Below are positions 5,744 through 6,758 of a stretch of 6,758 nucleotides of DNA, piece after piece. Position 1 is the first letter of the stretch; each line of letters opens with the position of its first letter. The translations under genes were made by a program, and so were the position numbers. This DNA comes from Kiritimatiellota bacterium (GTDB lineage: Bacteria; Verrucomicrobiota; Lentisphaeria; Victivallales; JAADHT01). The stretch spans positions 1 through 6,758 of the forward strand of contig JAADHT010000013.1 of assembly GCA_013151705.1 (NCBI GenBank). Reading direction: 5' to 3'. The notes under the pieces were generated by a model. It did not search any database. It saw only the letters and a list, made by a program, of their open reading frames with translations, and was not told the DNA's origin.

Positions 5744-6430
5744 ATGCCGAAGAAACGGATTCTCGTCGTGGATGACGAGGAGGATATAGTGGAACTGGTG
5801 AGATACAATCTTTCCAAAGAGGGTTTCGATGTCGTTTGCGCGTCTAATGGAACGGAGTGCCTTGAGCGCGTCGAGCGGCATTCGCCCGATCTAATCGTGC
5901 TTGATCTCATGATGCCGGGAATGGGCGGACTTGAAGTCTGTAGGCATCTGAAGGCGAATTACGAGACCGCGTCAATTCCCATTATAATGCTCACAGCCAA
6001 AACCGAGGAGTCTGACGTAGTGTTGGGATTGGAGCTTGGAGCGGATGATTATGTGCTCAAGCCCTTCAGCGCTAAAATCTTGACCGCGAGAGCGAGGCGC
6101 GTGTTGCGCCGTCTGGACTCTTCAAGCGCCGAAGGGTGCGAGATATTGCGTCGCGGGGGGATAGAGCTTAATATTCTTGGACGATGTGTTCAAATTGGCG
6201 GAGAGGATGTCTTTTTGACTTTTTCGGAATTCGAGATTTTAAGGCTGTTGATGACGCATCCCGGAAGAGTCTACTCCAGAAGCCAGATCATGCGCGGGAT
6301 CCGCGACGACGAATACATAGTCACCGAGCGTACCATAGATGTTCAGATTGTCAATTTGAGAAAAAAGCTGGGGCGTTCCGGAAAATGCGTGAGGACGGTG
6401 CGTGGATTCGGATATAAATTTCAAACGTGA
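5744..6430 (+). CDS. phoB: Phosphate-regulon response regulator, PhoB/PhoP type
   Basis: This is an OmpR/PhoB-family transcription factor of 228 residues. The receiver domain (about 4-120) has the acidic pocket D10, D11 and E12, phospho-acceptor D54 in VLDLMMPG, the switch residues T84 (MLTAK) and Y103, and K106 in the KPF motif. The C-terminal winged-helix domain (about 133-227) has LTFSEFEILRLL (158-169), the recognition-helix region ERTIDVQIVNLRKKLG (195-210) and the wing motif VRTVRGFGYKF (217-227). When phosphorylated it would bind Pho-box repeats and activate pst transcription, including its own if the operon is continuous. GGAG at 5733-5736 is the probable ribosome site. OmpR-family regulators look alike, so the Pho assignment rests on context (phoU before, PhoR-type kinase after) as well as sequence. 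Confidence 0.92.
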   Translation: MPKKRILVVDDEEDIVELVRYNLSKEGFDVVCASNGTECLERVERHSPDLIVLDLMMPGMGGLEVCRHLKANYETASIPIIMLTAKTEESDVVLGLELGADDYVLKPFSAKILTARARRVLRRLDSSSAEGCEILRRGGIELNILGRCVQIGGEDVFLTFSEFEILRLLMTHPGRVYSRSQIMRGIRDDEYIVTERTIDVQIVNLRKKLGRSGKCVRTVRGFGYKFQT

Positions 6431-6435
6431 GAACT

Positions 6436-6758
6436 ATGAGAGACGGAAAAATATTCAACCGTGTCTTTTCGGCCATATCATTGCTTCTCGTCATAGTGGT
6501 GGCGGTTACGGCTTGGATGTTCATACGCGTTTTGAAAAGTGCCCACGAGAGAAGCGCAAGGGAGAAACTCGAGGCGACCGCGCTGGTGTTGCGCCCGTTG
6601 GTGTTCGACGCGTTGGAGAAAAAAGAACTTCCGCGGCTTAGGGCGTTGGTGAAGCGATTGGGAGGCCGCGCCGAAATTCGCATTACGGTGATAAATCCCG
6701 ATGGGGTTGTCCTAGCGGAATCCACGAGGCCGGAGGAGACCATGGGGAATCATGCCGA
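6436..6758 (+). CDS. phoR: PhoR-type sensor histidine kinase, N-terminal part (cut by window end)
   Basis: An open frame of 107 codons starts 5 nt after the phoB stop and runs off the right edge with no stop. It begins with a short basic lead and a membrane segment at about 11-33 (ISLLLVIVVAVTAWMF), then an extracytoplasmic part with a charged helix. The segment RITVINPDGVVLAES (82-96) followed by E-T-M-G-N-H (101-106) fits the PAS-like extracytoplasmic domain of Bacillus-type PhoR kinases, which show a similar 'I-D-x-D-G-x-V-L-A-D-S ... M-x-N-H' pattern. E. coli PhoR lacks such a domain. The second membrane helix, HAMP, H-box and ATPase parts lie outside the window, so kinase identity is inferred from this match and from the neighbouring phoB. 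There is no strong ribosome site, so translation is probably coupled to phoB. Confidence 0.82.
   Translation, partial: MRDGKIFNRVFSAISLLLVIVVAVTAWMFIRVLKSAHERSAREKLEATALVLRPLVFDALEKKELPRLRALVKRLGGRAEIRITVINPDGVVLAESTRPEETMGNHA

Overview
The window carries one co-directional gene cluster on the + strand for high-affinity phosphate uptake and its control. The order is pstS - pstC - pstA - pstB - phoU - phoB-type response regulator - phoR-type sensor kinase, and the kinase is cut by the right edge. All six complete genes have intact reading frames, and the diagnostic motifs of each family are present. I saw no RNA gene, mobile element or CRISPR array. The source looks like a diderm (Gram-negative type) bacterium of moderate GC: PstS has a plain signal peptide with no lipobox cysteine, which implies a free periplasmic protein. 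I cannot name the phylum from the sequence alone.

Layout. Positions 1-557 are non-coding, more AT-rich than the genes, and full of dyads. They hold a 20-bp near-perfect inverted repeat (15-68), a second inverted repeat (156-213), a recurring GCCTGYGA core (four copies), a cluster of TTMACM-like hexamers that could be a Pho-box-type site (317-357), a candidate promoter (374-403) whose spacer holds a perfect 8-bp dyad, and overlapping leader hairpins (417-456). pstS (558-1385) is followed by a 191-nt gap with a GC-only 9-bp stem, a plausible point for setting the high PstS:permease ratio. pstC (start best placed at 1577) and pstA (2856-4196) are separated by 151 nt, which one small open frame fills almost exactly. 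pstA and pstB overlap by ATGA. phoU, phoB and phoR follow with gaps of 48, 33 and 5 nt.

How the genes work together. PstS captures phosphate in the periplasm, PstC and PstA form the membrane channel, and PstB powers it with ATP. In the well-studied systems PhoU links transporter state to the kinase PhoR, which controls phosphorylation of PhoB. PhoB then activates pst and other phosphate-starvation genes. Having sensor, adaptor, regulator and transporter in one probable transcription unit closes that feedback loop genetically.

The system itself is a known one; I found no evidence of an undescribed system. The less ordinary points are the enlarged permeases (an extra membrane hairpin in PstC and a basic insert of roughly 150 residues in PstA), the structured leader, and the small open frame between pstC and pstA.
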